From Obelidium mucronatum (taxonomy: Eukaryota; Chytridiomycota; Chytridiomycetes; Chytridiales; Chytriomycetaceae), in NCBI GenBank assembly GCA_025765595.1, contig JAIVFH010000464.1, forward strand, positions 1 through 18,823: 18,823 nucleotides of DNA, written 5' to 3'. Below the pieces are notes generated by a model that was not told the origin of the DNA, searched no databases, and saw only the letters and a program-made list of their open reading frames with translations. This document shows positions 17,501 to 18,823 of this stretch, in pieces (the stretch's first letter is position 1; every line of letters starts with the position of its first letter). The translations under genes were made by a program, and so were the position numbers.

Positions 17501-18229
17501 CTAACACCAACCCTCAGCCAGTATGAGAAATCAAAAAACAGTAATTCAGCAATGACTCGCACAGATACAACAGGAACCCGCCCATCAGCATCGTCCACAC
17601 TTCGAGGGAAAATGCCTCAAAGAACATCATCTCGAAAAACAATAGACACAGTCAAGATTGTATTCGATAACCAAAGCTCATCGGAGCAGCTAAATCAACA
17701 AGGATATCCCAACACTTCTCTTGACGGATTCGTCCCAACTCCACCAAGTCAATCTGGACAGAATTCCATGAATGGGTCACATCTCTCGTTCGCCCCAACG
17801 GTTTGCAACAGTTTCTGAAATTTTTTCAAAGTTTATTGCACTTGTTGTTGATGACTCTCTTGTGAACCGTGCAATTCTCACAAAAATCTTGGAGAAGTTT
17901 GGTAAATTCCATGAAATTGTGGAAGTTGCGAGTGGCCATGAGGCCATCAAAGTTTGCCAGCAAAAGAAGGTTTGTATTATTTTCATGGATTTGGAAATGC
18001 CGGGAATGAGTGGGTAAGCCTTTTTCTTTCTTTTCTTTCTGTTGGGTGATTGTTGCCAACGACTTTATCGACAGCGAGGAAGCAACAGCGCGGATACGTG
18101 GACTAGGCATCACAATTCCGATTATTGCCGTGACTGGAACGCGATCCGTGGAGACGATGCGGTCCGTTGCATCAAGTTGGAATCAGCACAATCATCAAAA
18201 AACCTGTCGACAGAAACAAAGTCGTTTGA
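14589..18229 (+). CDS. MASE1-like hybrid histidine kinase with two receiver domains; frame disrupted
   Basis: Six exons are predicted: 14589-14942, 14999-16162, 16207-17174, 17243-17800, 17832-18013 and from 18075. Exons 1-2 encode a multi-pass membrane region (LRLLILLSVSF, FIWPANGVHVAALL and about six later segments) resembling MASE1 sensors, then a coiled coil. A HisKA-like site follows, FLCKQFHGPAIS (H390). The HATPase region includes LLNILTTACQ, YTNPGGKITL, GETGTFVPVETIFNPF and SGLGMATAKKIVELMGG. Receiver 1 has NVLIVDDS, LDLEMPKMNGEEA, ILTSH and IQKPV. Receiver 2 has ALVVDDS, MDLEMPGMSGEEA and AVTGT. A kinase of this plan would relay phosphate from a membrane sensor to a phosphotransfer protein. 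Two things are odd. The second N-box Asn and the G1 box are altered. The frame also breaks twice: between 16231 and 16262, and near 18167, where the receiver's KKPV and a natural stop at 18227-18229 lie in another frame. It is either a decaying gene or a sequence-error case. Confidence 0.75.
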
Positions 18230-18550
18230 GCTATGCAGAACTCTGGTTAATTTCCGAAACGCTTCGTTGGTTTCTCCAGAGGGACAGTTGACGCTCTGGG
18301 GCAGGCGGAGCGCGACTGAGTGTTGGCAGTGCTGGTTGGGGAGTTCCTGCTAGATAAGCAGTAGTATTTATCATGAGATTGTAAGGGATGTCGATGAGTA
18401 AAATACGCGTTTGTTTTTTTTATGTGACTCCCATGAGGTCAAAATTTTTGTCAAGCTTGCCCAATTCAGGCTGAAACAGGAAGAAATCCATCCAAGATTA
18501 ATAAAAAAGGCGCTTTAAAAAACACCACCACAACAAGAACAAATCATAAA
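18230..18550. other. Intergenic region after the hybrid kinase
   Basis: This holds the 3' end of the kinase and the upstream region of the last gene. AT-rich stretches near 18411-18422 and 18500-18520 could be terminator or promoter material. No coding signal is recognised. The kinase frame without correction would run to 18291, but those residues look nothing like a receiver domain. Confidence 0.5.
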
Positions 18551-18823
18551 ATGAGCGAATATTCAGTTGGATTCAGCGACTTTTTTGTTTCTGAATTAAC
18601 GTCAGATTCTGAAGACTCTCAAGCTCCAGGCGTTCGACTCACTCTGGAACAACGCAGAACAAGACACAATGTGCGTAAAGAAAACAGAAGATCATCTGCA
18701 ATGAAGTCAAAGGTACTACTTGCTACCTCAACGGGTAGTGCTAATGGTGGAGCAACCCCACCATTGGAGTCATCCGTGATCATCACTCAAGCCACGTTGA
18801 AACGCAATCTCTCGTTGAACGTT
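18551..18823 (+). CDS. Unrecognised protein, 5' end only (partial)
   Basis: An open frame from the ATG at 18551 (context ATAAAATGAGC) runs to the window edge without a stop, giving 91 residues. It starts with an acidic, Ser-rich segment (SEYSVGFSDFFVSELTSDSE). A strongly basic one follows (RLTLEQRRTRHNVRKENRR), then a Ser/Thr/Gly-rich linker. The basic block is reminiscent of a nuclear targeting or DNA-contacting region, but no domain is identified. A GTACTA at 18712 could be an intron donor, in which case the later residues are intronic. A same-strand gene starting 321 bp after the kinase is plausible; function is unknown. Confidence 0.5.
   Translation, partial: MSEYSVGFSDFFVSELTSDSEDSQAPGVRLTLEQRRTRHNVRKENRRSSAMKSKVLLATSTGSANGGATPPLESSVIITQATLKRNLSLNV

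Noticed and set aside
1..18823. tRNA, rRNA, CRISPR or bacterial-type operon signals
   Set aside because: I saw no cloverleaf, no regularly spaced repeats and no Shine-Dalgarno-linked gene strings. Gene structure is eukaryotic throughout.

Overview
The window is nuclear DNA of an intron-rich eukaryote. An early-diverging fungus fits best, most likely a chytrid-like lineage. The reasons are GT-AG introns of about 40-100 nt, a compact gene layout, a TOM1/HUWE1-type HECT ligase, a WBP4-type splicing protein, several non-TALE homeodomain proteins and a hybrid histidine kinase with a MASE1-like membrane sensor. The lineage call is an inference from gene content and was not tested by any search. AT content is moderate and the standard genetic code works in every gene read.

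Layout. (1) Positions 1-3427 are a housekeeping pair. The N-terminal part of a TOM1/HUWE1 ubiquitin ligase lies on the minus strand (nine exons, running off the left edge). A short WBP4-like U1-type zinc-finger splicing protein lies divergently on the plus strand. The two start codons share a 191-bp spacer. (2) Positions 3571-6546 are a complete PIF/Harbinger DNA transposon. It has 17-bp perfect terminal inverted repeats, a 3-bp AAT target duplication, a two-exon Myb/SANT-like gene and a convergent DDE transposase with a full reading frame. (3) Positions 6668-7740 hold a small Cys/Trp-rich PAN/Apple-like gene and, upstream of it, a decayed and internally deleted copy of the same gene. (4) Positions 7932-13893 are five homeobox genes in a head-to-tail array, all on the minus strand. 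(5) Positions 14589-18229 are a six-exon hybrid histidine kinase (MASE1-like membrane domain, HisKA/HATPase-like core, two receiver domains). It is divergent from the fifth homeobox gene, has degenerate catalytic boxes and contains two apparent frameshifts. (6) Positions 18551-18823 are the start of an unrecognised plus-strand gene that leaves the window.

The most interesting system is the homeobox array. The five proteins are divergent, but all carry a canonical 60-residue Q50 homeodomain near the C terminus. Four share an N-terminal signature, GY-x-(L/F)-GG followed by P-S-S/T, duplicated in the third gene. Four share an HPLLQ(P) motif, and four share a TP-hydrophobic...SP motif. This common non-homeodomain architecture points to local duplication of one lineage-specific regulator followed by divergence. 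Examples of the divergence are a W48F homeodomain in HBX3, a homeodomain split by an intron in HBX1, and a His- and Cys-rich HBX1. The names HBX1-5 are labels used here in left-to-right order, not established symbols.
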